Source of the DNA: Stenotrophomonas bentonitica
Lineage (GTDB): Bacteria; Pseudomonadota; Gammaproteobacteria; Xanthomonadales; Xanthomonadaceae
Length of the DNA: 64,000 nt
Direction: 5' to 3'
Assembly (NCBI RefSeq): GCF_013185915.1
Contig: NZ_JAAZUH010000001.1
Coordinates: forward strand, 186,001-250,000
The stretch's first letter is position 1. Every line of letters begins with the position of its first letter. The position numbers and the translations under genes are program-made. The notes beneath the pieces were generated by a model, which was given only the letters and a program-made list of their open reading frames with translations, did no database searches and was not told the origin of the DNA. Below are positions 16,668 through 27,269 of the stretch, piece by piece.

Positions 16668-18950
16668 ATGTTCAGTAAAGACCTCGAACACACCATCGGT
16701 CAGTGCTACAAGCGCGCCCGTGAGGCCCGCCATGAGTTCATGACGGTGGAACACCTGCTGCTGGCACTGCTCGACAACCCGTCCGCCCAGGCCGTACTCA
16801 AGGCCTGCGGTGCCGACGCTGAGCGCCTGCGCCAGGAGCTGGAGCAGGCCATCGAGGCCTCCGTCTCCCGCCTGGCCGAAGATGACGGCCGCGACACCCA
16901 GCCGACCCTGGGCTTCCAGCGCGTGCTGCAGCGGGCGGTCTACCACGTGCAGTCCTCGGGCAAGAAGGAGGTCACCGGCGCCAACGTGCTGGTGGCGATC
17001 TTCGGCGAGAAGGACTCGCACGCGGTCTATTACCTCAACCAGCAGGACGTGACCCGGCTGGATATCGTCAACTACCTCTCCCATGGCATCGCCAAGCTGG
17101 GCGAGGAGGGCGAAGTGCCGCCGTCGTCCGACGCCGAAGGGCGTGCCGAAGGCGGTGACGGCGAAGGCAAGGGCGACGCCCTGGCCGAGTTCGCCAGCAA
17201 CCTCAACGACGCCGCGCGCGCCGGCAGGATCGACCCGCTGGTCGGTCGCCGCGACGAGATCGAGCGCACCATCCAGGTCCTGTGCCGCCGCCGCAAGAAC
17301 AACCCGCTGTACGTGGGCGAGGCCGGCGTGGGCAAGACCGCCATCGCCGAAGGCCTGGCCAAGCGGATCGTGGAAGGCTCGGTGCCCGACGTGCTGGCCG
17401 ACGCGGTGATCTACTCGCTCGACCTGGGCGCGCTGGTGGCCGGCACCAAGTACCGCGGCGACTTCGAAAAGCGCCTCAAGGGCGTGCTCACCGCGCTGAA
17501 GAAGATGCCCAACGCGGTGCTGTTCATCGACGAAATCCACACCATCATCGGTGCCGGGTCGGCCTCGGGCGGCACCATGGATGCCTCCAACCTGATCAAA
17601 CCGGCGCTGGCGTCGGGCGAACTGCGCTGCATCGGCTCGACCACGTTCCAGGAGTACCGCGGCATCTTCGAGAAGGATCGTGCGCTGGCCCGCCGCTTCC
17701 AGAAGATCGACATCGTCGAGCCGACCGTGGGCGAAACCTACGAGATCCTGCAGGGGCTCAAGCCCAAGTACGAAGCGCACCACGGCGTGACCTACGCCGA
17801 TGACGCGCTGCAGGCCGCAGTGGACCTGTCGGTCAAGCACATTGGCGACCGCCTGCTGCCGGACAAGGCCATCGACGTGATCGACGAAGCCGGTGCCCGC
17901 CAGCGGCTGCTGCCGGAAGGCGAGCGCAAGGAGCTGATCGACATCGAGGAGATCGAGACCATCGTGGCCAAGATGGCGCGGATTCCGGCCAAGCAGGTCA
18001 GCGCCACCGACAAGGACGTGCTGCAGCACCTGGAGCGCAACCTGAAGATGGTGATCTTCGGCCAGGACCCGGCCATCGAAACGCTGTCCTCGGCGATCAA
18101 GCTGGCCCGCTCGGGCCTGGCCAACCCGGAAAAGCCGATCGGCAACTTCCTGTTCGCCGGCCCCACCGGCGTGGGCAAGACCGAGGTGACCAAGCAGCTC
18201 GCGCTGCAGCTGGGCATCGAACTGGTCCGCTTCGACATGAGCGAGTACATGGAGCCGCATTCGATCAGCCGCCTGATCGGTGCGCCCCCGGGCTATGTCG
18301 GCTTCGACCAGGGTGGCCTGCTCACCGAAAAGATCGTCAAGACCCCGCACTGCGTGCTGCTGCTGGACGAGGTGGAAAAGGCCCACCCGGACATCTTCAA
18401 CATCCTGCTGCAGGTCATGGACCGTGGCGTGCTGACCGACACCAACGGGCGCGAGGCGAACTTCAAGAACGTGGTGCTGGTGATGACCACCAATGCCGGT
18501 GCGGCGCAGGCCTCGCGGCGGTCGATCGGCTTCACCCGCCAGGACCACGCCACCGACGCGATGGAGATCATCCGCAAGAGCTTCACGCCGGAGTTCCGCA
18601 ACCGCCTCGACGCGGTGGTGCAGTTCCAGCCGCTGGGCTTCGAGCACATCCTGCGCGTGGTGGACAAGTTCCTGATCGAGCTGGAAATGCTGCTGCAGGA
18701 AAAGCACGTCAGCCTGTCGGCCACCCCGACCGCGCGAGACTGGCTGGCCCGCCACGGCTTCGACCCGCTGATGGGCGCCCGCCCGATGGCCCGCGTGATC
18801 CAGGACAAGATCAAGCGTCCGCTGGCCGACGAGCTGCTGTTCGGCAAGCTGGTCAATGGGGGCCGGGTCAGCATCGACGTCCGCGACGACGAGCTGTTCG
18901 TGGAAACCCAGGCCGAGCCGGAGCGGTTGCTGCCGGCAACGGTGGAGTGA
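16668..18950 (+). CDS. clpA: Clp protease ATPase subunit ClpA
   Basis: ClpA (760 aa) is the AAA+ unfoldase that feeds ClpP. It has an N-domain (1-145) and two AAA modules with Walker A motifs [10 protein letters not shown] and [10 protein letters not shown]. The Walker B motifs are [14 protein letters not shown] and [14 protein letters not shown]. The C-terminal D2-small domain includes [20 protein letters not shown]. The length matches E. coli ClpA. A GGAG site precedes the ATG, and a strong hairpin terminator follows the stop. Confidence 0.97.
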   Translation: MFSKDLEHTIGQCYKRAREARHEFMTVEHLLLALLDNPSAQAVLKACGADAERLRQELEQAIEASVSRLAEDDGRDTQPTLGFQRVLQRAVYHVQSSGKKEVTGANVLVAIFGEKDSHAVYYLNQQDVTRLDIVNYLSHGIAKLGEEGEVPPSSDAEGRAEGGDGEGKGDALAEFASNLNDAARAGRIDPLVGRRDEIERTIQVLCRRRKNNPLYVGEAGVGKTAIAEGLAKRIVEGSVPDVLADAVIYSLDLGALVAGTKYRGDFEKRLKGVLTALKKMPNAVLFIDEIHTIIGAGSASGGTMDASNLIKPALASGELRCIGSTTFQEYRGIFEKDRALARRFQKIDIVEPTVGETYEILQGLKPKYEAHHGVTYADDALQAAVDLSVKHIGDRLLPDKAIDVIDEAGARQRLLPEGERKELIDIEEIETIVAKMARIPAKQVSATDKDVLQHLERNLKMVIFGQDPAIETLSSAIKLARSGLANPEKPIGNFLFAGPTGVGKTEVTKQLALQLGIELVRFDMSEYMEPHSISRLIGAPPGYVGFDQGGLLTEKIVKTPHCVLLLDEVEKAHPDIFNILLQVMDRGVLTDTNGREANFKNVVLVMTTNAGAAQASRRSIGFTRQDHATDAMEIIRKSFTPEFRNRLDAVVQFQPLGFEHILRVVDKFLIELEMLLQEKHVSLSATPTARDWLARHGFDPLMGARPMARVIQDKIKRPLADELLFGKLVNGGRVSIDVRDDELFVETQAEPERLLPATVE

Positions 18951-18953
18951 CCC

Positions 18954-18982
18954 GAACGCCCCGCTCGCGCGGGGCGTTCTTC
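18954..18982 (+). terminator. intrinsic terminator after clpA
   Basis: An 11-bp perfect stem (GAACGCCCCGC / GCGGGGCGTTC) with a 4-nt loop begins 3 bp after the clpA stop and is followed by TTCGTTTG. It could also serve the convergent gene on the other strand. Confidence 0.85.
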
Positions 18983-18992
18983 GTTTGCGGCC

Positions 18993-19358
18993 TCAGCGCC
19001 TTGCGCGGCTGGCGAACGACTCGGCGCTGATCGGTTCGAGGCTGGCCACGTCGCAGCTGCCGGAATCGGTCCTGAGCTTGCTGGCGCGGGCGCCGCACAG
19101 CTGGCCTTCGTTGTTCGGGGTTTCAAATGCCAGCTTCTTCGAGAAGGCGGCCTGGCTGCAGGAGCCCTGGAAATGCACGATGTAGTGGTCGGTGCCGCTG
19201 CGCAGCAGCATGCTGCGGTCAACGCCCTTGCGGATCAGTTGCTGGTCGGTGGACAGTGCAACGCAGTCCGACCCTGCCGGGGCGGGCGCGGTCTGGGCGG
19301 TCGCCGTGCCGACAACGCTGGACACCATCAACAGGCAAAGCGGAATCAGGATCTTCAT
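18993..19358 (-). CDS. secreted DUF6491-like protein
   Basis: This 121-aa protein has a Sec signal peptide (ILIPLCLLMVSSVVGTATA). The mature domain has four cysteines, in DCVAL, GSCSQ, QLCGA and GSCDV, spaced as in small xanthomonad periplasmic proteins grouped as DUF6491. I made that assignment by pattern, so it is tentative. The function is unknown. The ATG at 19358 was chosen because it starts the signal peptide. It is convergent with clpA. Confidence 0.65.
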   Translation of the reverse strand: MKILIPLCLLMVSSVVGTATAQTAPAPAGSDCVALSTDQQLIRKGVDRSMLLRSGTDHYIVHFQGSCSQAAFSKKLAFETPNNEGQLCGARASKLRTDSGSCDVASLEPISAESFASRARR

Positions 19359-19515
19359 GGCGGGGGCCAAGGTGGTTGCGGTCCGGAGTGGACCGGGAGC
19401 CACTGTGCGCGCCGGCGGCCTGCCGCGAATCTGCATCAAGGCAGGCTGACTGATGTCAGGGTGAAGGCGGTCAGGGTGACTGCTGGCCTACCCAGTCAGG
19501 CTGAATGGCGCCCAC

Positions 19516-19543
19516 GCAAAAAGGCCAGCACAGGGCCGGCCTT
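19516..19543 (-). terminator. intrinsic terminator after infA
   Basis: On the minus strand a stem AAGGCCGGC / GCTGGCCTT with one mismatch is followed by a run of five T. It lies 34 bp after the infA stop codon. Confidence 0.75.
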
Positions 19544-19576
19544 CGAACGCGTCTTCCGCAGAAGCCGCCTTACCGC

Positions 19577-19795
19577 TTACTTCATGCGGTAGGTGATGCG
19601 ACCCTTGGTCAGGTCGTACGGCGTCATTTCAACCTTGACGCGGTCGCCGGTCAGGATGCGGATGTAGTTCTTGCGCATGCGGCCGGAGATGTGGGCGATG
19701 ATTTCATGCCCGTTTTCCAGTCGAACGCGGAAAGTGGTGTTCGGCAGCGTCTCGCTGACGGTGCCTTCGAACTCGATGGAGTCGTCTTTCGACAT
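19577..19795 (-). CDS. infA: translation initiation factor IF-1
   Basis: IF-1 (72 aa) binds the ribosomal A site during initiation. The S1-like OB fold is complete: [47 protein letters not shown] and GRITYRMK. The ATG at 19795 gives exactly the universal 72-residue length. It lies between aat and a secreted protein gene with its own terminator. Upstream genes on the same strand end in a SMAG palindrome, so infA is probably transcribed alone. Confidence 0.98.
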   Translation of the reverse strand: MSKDDSIEFEGTVSETLPNTTFRVRLENGHEIIAHISGRMRKNYIRILTGDRVKVEMTPYDLTKGRITYRMK

Positions 19796-19897
19796 GTAGT
19801 CCTGTGCAGGTCTATAAACGGCCGAGCTGGCCTTAAGAGCGGGCATTTTACGCAGGTTGGCCCCGGGATGCAAAGTTTGCGTTAACCGGGGGGACAA

Positions 19898-19933
19898 CCG
19901 TGGCCCGATCAACCACCGTGGCCCGATCAACCG
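19898..19933. repeat. two tandem 18-bp repeats
   Basis: The unit CCGTGGCCCGATCAACC plus one base occurs twice head to tail (19898-19915 and 19916-19933), directly abutting a SMAG palindrome. It may be a remnant of REP rearrangement. Confidence 0.75.
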
Positions 19934-19994
19934 TAGTGCCGGCCGCTGGCCGGCTCCAGGCGATATCGGGAGCCGGCCGGCGGCCGGCACTATG
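19933..19994. repeat. SMAG/REP palindromic dimer
   Basis: The element begins GTAGTGCCGGCCGC and ends with the inverted half GCGGCCGGCACTAT, enclosing GCCGGCTCC / GGGAGCCGGC arms. It is a tail-to-tail pair of SMAG-type units with a GTAG head on one side and ATAG on the other. Its right end contains the aat stop codon, and it can form a very stable hairpin that may act as a terminator. Confidence 0.85.
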
Positions 19995-20724
19995 CCAGGG
20001 TTGCCGCCGCCTGTGTTCCGAACCGGCCGCTCCAACTTTCCGGCGCTTCCGGCATCTGCACCTGCTCCCGCACCACTCCTAGAAATCGCTCCCGGGGCCA
20101 ATGCTCAGCTCCCATGCTCAGCAGATGGTCGTTCTCAACCTGTGCATCGATCAACGGCCAACCCTGCGAGCCCAGGTAATGCGCCAGCCCTGCCAAGGCG
20201 ACCTTCGAGCCGCCGCTCTCCGCGCTGAACATGCTCTCACCGAAGAACATCCGCCCGATCGCCACCCCGTAGATGCCGCCGACCAGCCGGTCGCCGTCCA
20301 GCACCTCGATGGAGTGGGCGTATCCGAGCTCATGCAGGGCCACGTAGGCCTCCACCATCTCCCCCGTGATCCAGGTGCCATCCTGTCCCGGCCTGGGGCT
20401 GGCCGCGCAGGCCTGGATGACCTCGCGGAACCGCGTGTCCGCGCGCAGGGTCCAGCCGCTGCCACGCAGGCTGCGCCGGAACCGTGACGACAGGCGCACG
20501 CCGTCGGTGCGGAACACCATGCGCGGGTCCGGCGACCACCACAGCAGCGGCTGGCCCTCGGAGAACCACGGGAAGATCCCGCCCGCGTAGGCGTTCAGCA
20601 GCCGCACCGGCGCCAGGTCGCCGCCCAGCGCCAGCAGTCCGTCCGGCTCGCGCAGGGCGGTTTCAGCTGGCGGGAATGGCGCGTCGGAGCGGTCTTCCAG
20701 CCTCCACGGCAGGTGTCGGGTCAT
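19990..20724 (-). CDS. aat: leucyl/phenylalanyl-tRNA--protein transferase
   Basis: Aat (244 aa) adds Leu or Phe to N-terminal Arg or Lys, creating N-degrons read by ClpS/ClpAP. Family motifs are [41 protein letters not shown] and [19 protein letters not shown]. The ATG at 20724 overlaps the stop of the preceding gene by 4 bp. The TAG stop lies inside the head of a SMAG palindrome, so the last residues (QAAATLA) may have been reshaped by that repeat. It is functionally linked to clpS and clpA about 3 kb away. Confidence 0.96.
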   Translation of the reverse strand: MTRHLPWRLEDRSDAPFPPAETALREPDGLLALGGDLAPVRLLNAYAGGIFPWFSEGQPLLWWSPDPRMVFRTDGVRLSSRFRRSLRGSGWTLRADTRFREVIQACAASPRPGQDGTWITGEMVEAYVALHELGYAHSIEVLDGDRLVGGIYGVAIGRMFFGESMFSAESGGSKVALAGLAHYLGSQGWPLIDAQVENDHLLSMGAEHWPRERFLGVVREQVQMPEAPESWSGRFGTQAAATLA

Positions 20725-21851
20725 GTCGGTTCGCCGTCCTTGAACGGGCTGTGCCCGGCCAGCACCTGCGCATAGCGGCGCACGTCGGCGCGCTCCTGTT
20801 CGCACCAGCCGGCCAGGGCCTCGGCGAACGCCGGTTCGGCGATCCAGTGGCGGCTGCGCACCGTCGTCGGCAGGAAGCCGCGGGCCAGCTTGTGCTCGCC
20901 CTGGGCGCCAGGCTCGAACCGCGCCAGGCCTTCGCGGAGGCAGTACTCGATGCCCTGGTAGTAGCAGGTTTCAAAGTGCAGGCCGGGCAGGGTGGCTCCG
21001 CCCCAGTAGCGCCCGTACAGGGTGTCGGCACCGCGCAGGCACAGCGCGCCGGCCACTGGTTGTCCGTCGAGCAGTGCCAGGAAGATCACCAGCCGGCGCG
21101 GCATCGTCGCCGCCAGGTGCTGCAGGAACGGCAGGGTCAGCGCGGGCGCATTGCCATAATCGCTGAAGGTCTGCAGGTAGAACTGGTGCATGGCTAGCAG
21201 GTCGGTGGCGCTGGCTTCGTCGCCATGGACGATGCGGTAGGTGACGCCGGTGCGGGCCAGCTTGGCGCGTTCCTGGCGGATGTTCTTGCGGTGCTTGTGG
21301 TCCATCGCGGCGAGGAAGCCGCTGAAGTCGGTCCAGCTGCCCGGGTTGTGCCACTGGAACTGGATGTCCTCGCGCAGCAGCCACTCCGGTCCGAAGGCGG
21401 CGTCGTCATCGACCCGATGGAAGTTCACGTGCGCGGACGACCAGCCCATGCGTCCGACCTCGCTGCGCAGGGCGTCGACCAGTGCCTTGGCGGTCCGGGC
21501 ATCCCGGGCCAGCAGGCGCGGTCCGGTCACTGGCGAATACGGCACCGCACCCAGCCACTTCGGGAAGTAATCCAGCCCGTGCCGCGCATAGGCGTTGGCC
21601 CAGGCGTGGTCGAACACGAACTCGCCATGCGAGTTGTCCTTCAGGTACCCCGGCACGGCGCCGACCAGCTGACCGTCTTCCCACAAGGTGAAGTGGCGCG
21701 GTCGCCAGCCCCATTCCGGCCGCAGGCAGCCATGCTTTTCCAGCCCCGCCAGGAAGGCATGGCTGACAAACGGGTTGCACCCGTCATGCAGGGCATCCCA
21801 ATCGGCAGCGGGAAGGTCGGCGAGGCGATGAAGAAAGCGTGTATCGGGCAT
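20721..21851 (-). CDS. FemAB-like/GNAT acyltransferase (DUF482 family)
   Basis: This 376-aa cytoplasmic protein belongs to the COG3146/DUF482 group, with the GNAT fold found in FemAB-type peptidoglycan enzymes. Typical stretches are NPFVSHAFLAGLEKHGC, YLKDNSHGEFVFDHAWA, KHRKNIRQER and GLHFETCYYQGIEYCL. The substrate is not known. The ATG at 21851 was used instead of a TTG two codons earlier. Its stop overlaps the aat ATG, so both are cotranscribed, as in many xanthomonads. Confidence 0.85.
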   Translation of the reverse strand: MPDTRFLHRLADLPAADWDALHDGCNPFVSHAFLAGLEKHGCLRPEWGWRPRHFTLWEDGQLVGAVPGYLKDNSHGEFVFDHAWANAYARHGLDYFPKWLGAVPYSPVTGPRLLARDARTAKALVDALRSEVGRMGWSSAHVNFHRVDDDAAFGPEWLLREDIQFQWHNPGSWTDFSGFLAAMDHKHRKNIRQERAKLARTGVTYRIVHGDEASATDLLAMHQFYLQTFSDYGNAPALTLPFLQHLAATMPRRLVIFLALLDGQPVAGALCLRGADTLYGRYWGGATLPGLHFETCYYQGIEYCLREGLARFEPGAQGEHKLARGFLPTTVRSRHWIAEPAFAEALAGWCEQERADVRRYAQVLAGHSPFKDGEPT

Positions 21852-22044
21852 GCCCAAAGGATAGGCCAGGGCGATGGGAAAGGGGTGGTTTTAGGCGCTG
21901 TCGATGGAGTCGCTCGTTTCGATAGAAAAGTCATTTGGGGCGTATCTGGAAGCGTGAAGTAGCGCGCGCCTGATTCCTTGCAGGCGGCGCAAATTTGCCA
22001 GGCGCTTCCAATGAGGTGCAACTCGTTATCAAGGAGACAAACGA

Positions 22045-23572
22045 ATGATCAGGAAACAGCTGTACTCAGCCGCAACGACCTGCGGGGCTCTGTTCGTCGC
22101 GGCTGCTCTAGCCGCTATTCCCGTGGAGCACGCGTCCGGGCAGGAGGCGGGGTCTGCAGTCGCGGCGAAGTACGTCGATCCGGAGCTCATTGCAGTGTTG
22201 GAGCAGGAGGCCGGAAGGAAGGTGTCTGACTACCTGCAGTCACGTGGCCGTCTTGCTGCCGTCCGCGTCACAGTGACCATCAACACGACCACTTCGCGGC
22301 TGACCGCCGACTTCGGACCCGGATTCCGACCTGGAATCGAGCAGGAGTACGCAGAGACCTTCCTTCATTCACTGGCAACGACCTTGCGGTACTACGCGGA
22401 AGCTGTCGGCGTAAAGGTCCATGACGTGGATTTTCTCTTCGAGGGAAAGCCGTTGAAGTACTACTTCCCCGGCGACCTTGCGGTTCCGGCTCGAGCGAGG
22501 GTCGATCCCGGCAACGCCACGGTGCTGGTGTCATCCAGCCACGGTCTGGTTCGCGTGTTCCCCTCGCAGGACTGGGACTTTCAGCGTCCTGTTGCGTTCG
22601 GCTTTCGGGAGGACACCATCACCCCCGCCTACGGCGATGAGCTGCAGGCGCTGCTGGAGCAGAGGAGTGGATTGGTGGTTTCGCGGGCGCGGACCCGGTC
22701 GCTGGACCTCCACCCCGAATCGAGTCGTCCCTGGGAGCAGATGTCGGCGAGATACCACCTGAAGGAAGTCCTGCCAGAACGTGCCGACATATGGAACTCA
22801 CTGCCGACAGACACCGCACGCGATCGCGAAGTGCGGGAAGACATACGCGCAAGGCCTCTGTACGCGAATGATCTTGCCGTGGGTGGCATGATCAGTCTGC
22901 ATACGAATGGGAATGAAATTGCCTACGAATGGGAATGAAATTGCCACGGTGCGCGGGCTCGAGGTTTTCTACCACGGCGACAAGCCCGCAGACAGGCCGT
23001 TGGCCGAGAGTGTGTTGTGCGGGATGCGCGAGGTGATTCGAGCGCAGCCCGGCTACGAAACCTTCCCTGTCCGTGACGCTGCAAATGAAGGTCGGCATGG
23101 TGAGAATCGAATCGGCACCATGCCGTCGGTGTTGGTGGAGATCGCCTATCACTCCAATGCCGACGACTCTGCGGCGCTGCAGGACCCGGTGTTCCGGTCT
23201 GCATCGATGAAGGGAGTGGAAAAGGGGTATCGGTTGTTCCGGGAAGGCAAGACCTGCGCGCCTTTGGCGCTCACGAAGATCAACCGCGTCACCGTGCCCT
23301 CAAACGGCAGCGCGGAGACGAGCGTGCACTTCAATGGCAGCCCGCAGTTTCCGGTGACGTTGAGCTTTACGCCCGCGTTCTGCTCCCAGCCTTGGGCATG
23401 CCAGGCTGGAGAGCAGACGATCAGCGAGGCGTCGGAGTCGCCGATCCAGCTGCGCCTCAGTTGCCAGGGGACGGGCTACGGCATGGTCAACTGGAGCACG
23501 GTGATGCGCGACGCCGATGGGGTGACGTCGGCGCCCATCGAGCACTGGCAGACCTGCAGCAACGATGGTTGA
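22045..23572 (+). pseudogene. N-acetylmuramoyl-L-alanine amidase, frameshifted by a 22-bp duplication
   Basis: The gene starts at 22045 with an AAGGAG site and a Sec signal peptide. The first reading frame (to 22938) carries the N-terminal half of an Amidase_3 domain, including VLVSSSHGLV and ISLHTNG, where zinc-binding histidines are expected. The second frame (to 23572) carries the rest, with RGLEVFYHG and the catalytic-Glu motif VLVEIAYHSN. A Cys-containing C-terminal extension of unknown role follows. The frames meet at an exact 22-bp tandem duplication. Removing one copy restores a single 501-aa reading frame. As read, the product stops after HTNGNEIAYEWE and lacks the catalytic glutamate. 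Base composition here is less GC-rich than in its neighbours. The cause could be a recent mutation, a slippage switch or a sequence error. Confidence 0.85.
22902..22945. repeat. 22-bp perfect tandem duplication
   Basis: The unit TACGAATGGGAATGAAATTG plus CC occurs at 22902-22923 and again at 22924-22945 without mismatch. Its length is 1 modulo 3, so it shifts the amidase frame right after the HTNGNEIA codons. Confidence 0.97.
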
Positions 23573-23582
23573 GGGGGGACAA

Positions 23583-23611
23583 AAAAGGCCGGCGCTGGGC
23601 GCCGGCCTTTT
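23583..23611. terminator. bidirectional intrinsic terminator
   Basis: A perfect 13-bp stem (AAAAGGCCGGCGC / GCGCCGGCCTTTT) with a 3-nt loop lies between the convergent amidase and trxB genes. It has A and T tracts on both sides. Confidence 0.92.
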
Positions 23612-23633
23612 CGTTGACCCGGGTGGCCTGGGC

Positions 23634-24698
<1,065 letters not shown>

Positions 24699-24839
24699 TC
24701 AAGGCGAGCAGCGGAACGCGGTGAGCCAGCAGGGCATTCGCGACCGTTGCGCCAGGGAATTGGCGCCCAACCCTACCGGCGTTGGCATCAGTCGTTTATT
24801 ATCAAGGACTAACAGTGCATTCCCAAGGTCTGGTCTAAG

Positions 24840-27206
24840 GTGGCGAAGCAGGTCCCGGAACGATCCAAGTCTGCCGACGGCAAAGCGGCGTCGCGCCGTG
24901 CCGCGGCTGCGGCGCCGGTCGACAACCCGCGCAAACAGCGTCTGTGGCGCGACCTCGGCCTGATCGCGATCGCGCCGGCGCTGCTGTATCTGATCGCCAG
25001 TCTGTTCACTTACTCCGCGTCCGACCCGGGCTGGTCGCACACCGGCAGCGTGGTCGCACCGATCCAGAACATGGGCGGCCGGGTAGGCGCCTGGGTGGCC
25101 GACGTGCTGCTGCAGCTGTTCGGCTACATGGCCTTCCTGCTGCCGATCGTGCTCGGCGCGCTGGCCTGGTTTGCGATGTTCGGCCTCAAGCGCGAAAGCA
25201 AGGGCGAGCATGACCTGGACCCGGCGCTGCGCCTGGTCGGGCTGGTCGGCTTCCTGATCGCCGGTACCGGCTTCCTGCACCTGCGCCTGTTCAGTGGCGA
25301 TGTCGGCCATGCCGGCGGCATCCTCGGCCGCCTGGTCGGTAATTCGCTCAGTGCCGGTTTCGGCGCGCTGGGCGCGAACATGTTCGTGCTGGTGCTGCTG
25401 CTGGCTTCGATCACGCTGGCCACGGGTATTTCGTGGTTCGTGGTGATGGAGAAGATCGGCCGCGCCGTGCTGGCCCTGCCGCCGCTGCTCAGCAAGAAGA
25501 AAGAGCAGGCCAACGAATGGCAGCAGACCCGCGCCATGCGCGAGGAGCGCCAGGAAGTGCGCAAGGTCGACGCGGAAGTGCGGGCCAAGCGCGAGCCGGT
25601 CAAGATCGAGCCGCGCCCGGAGCCGGTGCTGGAAAAGAGCGACCGCGCCAAGCGCGAGACCCAGATTCCGATGTTCCGTGGCGTCAATGGCGACGGTTCG
25701 GACCTGCCGCCGCTGGCGCTGCTGGACGACCCCAAGCCGCAGCCCAAGGGCTACGACGAGACCACGCTGGAAACGCTGTCGCGCCAGATCGAGTTCAAGC
25801 TCAAGGACTTCCGCATCGACGCGCAGGTGGTCGGCGCCTATCCGGGCCCGGTGATCACCCGCTTCGAGATCGAGCCGGCGCCGGGCATCAAGGTCAGCCA
25901 GATCAGCTCGCTGGACAAGGACATCGCACGCGGCCTGTCGGTGAAGTCGGTGCGCGTGGTCGACGTGATTCCGGGCAAGTCGGTGGTGGGCCTGGAGATC
26001 CCCAACGTCACCCGCGAAATGATCTACCTGTCCGAACTGCTGCGCTCCAAGGAGTACGACAAGTCGGCCAGTCCGCTGACCCTGGCGCTGGGCAAGGACA
26101 TCGCCGGGCGCCCGACCGTGGCCGACCTGGCGCGCATGCCGCACCTGCTGGTGGCCGGTACCACCGGCTCGGGCAAGTCGGTGGCGGTCAACGCGATGGT
26201 GCTGAGCCTGCTGTACAAGGCTTCGCCGAAAGACCTGCGGATGCTGATGATCGACCCGAAGATGCTCGAACTGAGCGTCTACCAGGGCATTCCGCACCTG
26301 CTGGCGCCGGTGGTCACCGACATGAAGGAGGCCGCCAACGGCCTGCGCTGGTGCGTGGCCGAAATGGAACGCCGCTACAAGCTGATGAGCGCGGTGGGCG
26401 TGCGCAACCTGGCCGGGTTCAACAAGAAGGTCAAGGACGCCGAAGACGCTGGCCAGCCGCTGATGGACCCGCTGTTCAAGCCGAACCCGGAACTGGGCGA
26501 AGCACCGCGTCCGCTGGAAACGCTGCCCTTCATCGTGATCTTCATCGACGAATTCGCCGACATGATGATGATCGTCGGCAAGAAGGTCGAAGAGCTGATC
26601 GCGCGCCTGGCGCAGAAGGCACGTGCGGCCGGCATCCACCTGATCCTGGCCACCCAGCGGCCGTCGGTGGACGTGATCACCGGCCTGATCAAGGCCAACA
26701 TCCCGACCCGCATCGGCTTCCAGGTGAGCTCCAAGATCGACTCGCGCACCATCCTGGACCAGTCCGGCGCGGAAACGCTGCTCGGCCACGGCGACATGCT
26801 CTACCTGCCGCCGGGCACCGCGCTGCCGGACCGTGTTCATGGCGCGTTCGTGTCGGACGAGGAAGTGCACCGCGTGGTCGAACACCTCAAGGCCAGCGGC
26901 CCGGCCGACTACATCAGCGGCGTGCTGGACGAAGTGCAGATGATGGGCGATGGCGTGGTGGTGGGGGCGGGCGGTTTGCCCGAGACCAGTGCCGCGGCCG
27001 GCGACGAGTCCGACCCGCTGTACGACGAAGCGGTGCGGATCGTGACCGAAACCCGCCGCGCCTCGATCTCCGGCGTGCAGCGCCGGCTCAAGATCGGCTA
27101 CAACCGCGCCGCGCGCCTGATCGAAGCGATGGAAAACGCCGGCGTGGTCAGCCCACCCGAACACAACGGCGACCGCAGCGTACTGGCCCCACCGCCGCCT
27201 AAATAA
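24840..27206 (+). CDS. ftsK: DNA translocase FtsK
   Basis: FtsK (788 aa) pumps chromosomal DNA at the septum and helps dimer resolution at dif. The N-terminus has about four membrane helices (residues 40-210). A charged linker, shorter than in E. coli, leads to the motor with Walker [21 protein letters not shown] and Walker [20 protein letters not shown]. The gamma winged-helix domain that reads KOPS is at the end ([20 protein letters not shown]). The start is a GTG at 24840 without a strong ribosome site, so the exact N-terminus is uncertain. Confidence 0.95.
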   Translation: MAKQVPERSKSADGKAASRRAAAAAPVDNPRKQRLWRDLGLIAIAPALLYLIASLFTYSASDPGWSHTGSVVAPIQNMGGRVGAWVADVLLQLFGYMAFLLPIVLGALAWFAMFGLKRESKGEHDLDPALRLVGLVGFLIAGTGFLHLRLFSGDVGHAGGILGRLVGNSLSAGFGALGANMFVLVLLLASITLATGISWFVVMEKIGRAVLALPPLLSKKKEQANEWQQTRAMREERQEVRKVDAEVRAKREPVKIEPRPEPVLEKSDRAKRETQIPMFRGVNGDGSDLPPLALLDDPKPQPKGYDETTLETLSRQIEFKLKDFRIDAQVVGAYPGPVITRFEIEPAPGIKVSQISSLDKDIARGLSVKSVRVVDVIPGKSVVGLEIPNVTREMIYLSELLRSKEYDKSASPLTLALGKDIAGRPTVADLARMPHLLVAGTTGSGKSVAVNAMVLSLLYKASPKDLRMLMIDPKMLELSVYQGIPHLLAPVVTDMKEAANGLRWCVAEMERRYKLMSAVGVRNLAGFNKKVKDAEDAGQPLMDPLFKPNPELGEAPRPLETLPFIVIFIDEFADMMMIVGKKVEELIARLAQKARAAGIHLILATQRPSVDVITGLIKANIPTRIGFQVSSKIDSRTILDQSGAETLLGHGDMLYLPPGTALPDRVHGAFVSDEEVHRVVEHLKASGPADYISGVLDEVQMMGDGVVVGAGGLPETSAAAGDESDPLYDEAVRIVTETRRASISGVQRRLKIGYNRAARLIEAMENAGVVSPPEHNGDRSVLAPPPPK

Positions 27207-27226
27207 CGCCGCTTGGCAACACCCCG

Positions 27227-27249
27227 GTAGAGCCACGCCCTGCGTGGCT
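27227..27249 (+). repeat. SMAG/REP element
   Basis: GTAG is followed by an AGCCACGC-CCT-GCGTGGCT hairpin, the canonical SMAG unit. It lies in the 63-bp gap after ftsK and may end its transcript. Confidence 0.85.
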
Positions 27250-27269
27250 GCGCACTCAAAGGACCCGCA

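Noticed and set aside
16644..18755. 703-codon minus-strand frame across clpA
   Set aside because: It is a shadow of clpA. The plus strand carries all Clp motifs and the antisense product has no recognisable fold.
22907..23572. Independent 221-aa gene starting at 22907
   Set aside because: It starts inside the 22-bp duplication and has only the second half of an Amidase_3 domain, so it is the displaced 3' part of the broken amidase.
24699..27236. 845-codon minus-strand frame across ftsK
   Set aside because: It is antisense to ftsK with low-complexity composition and no start context.
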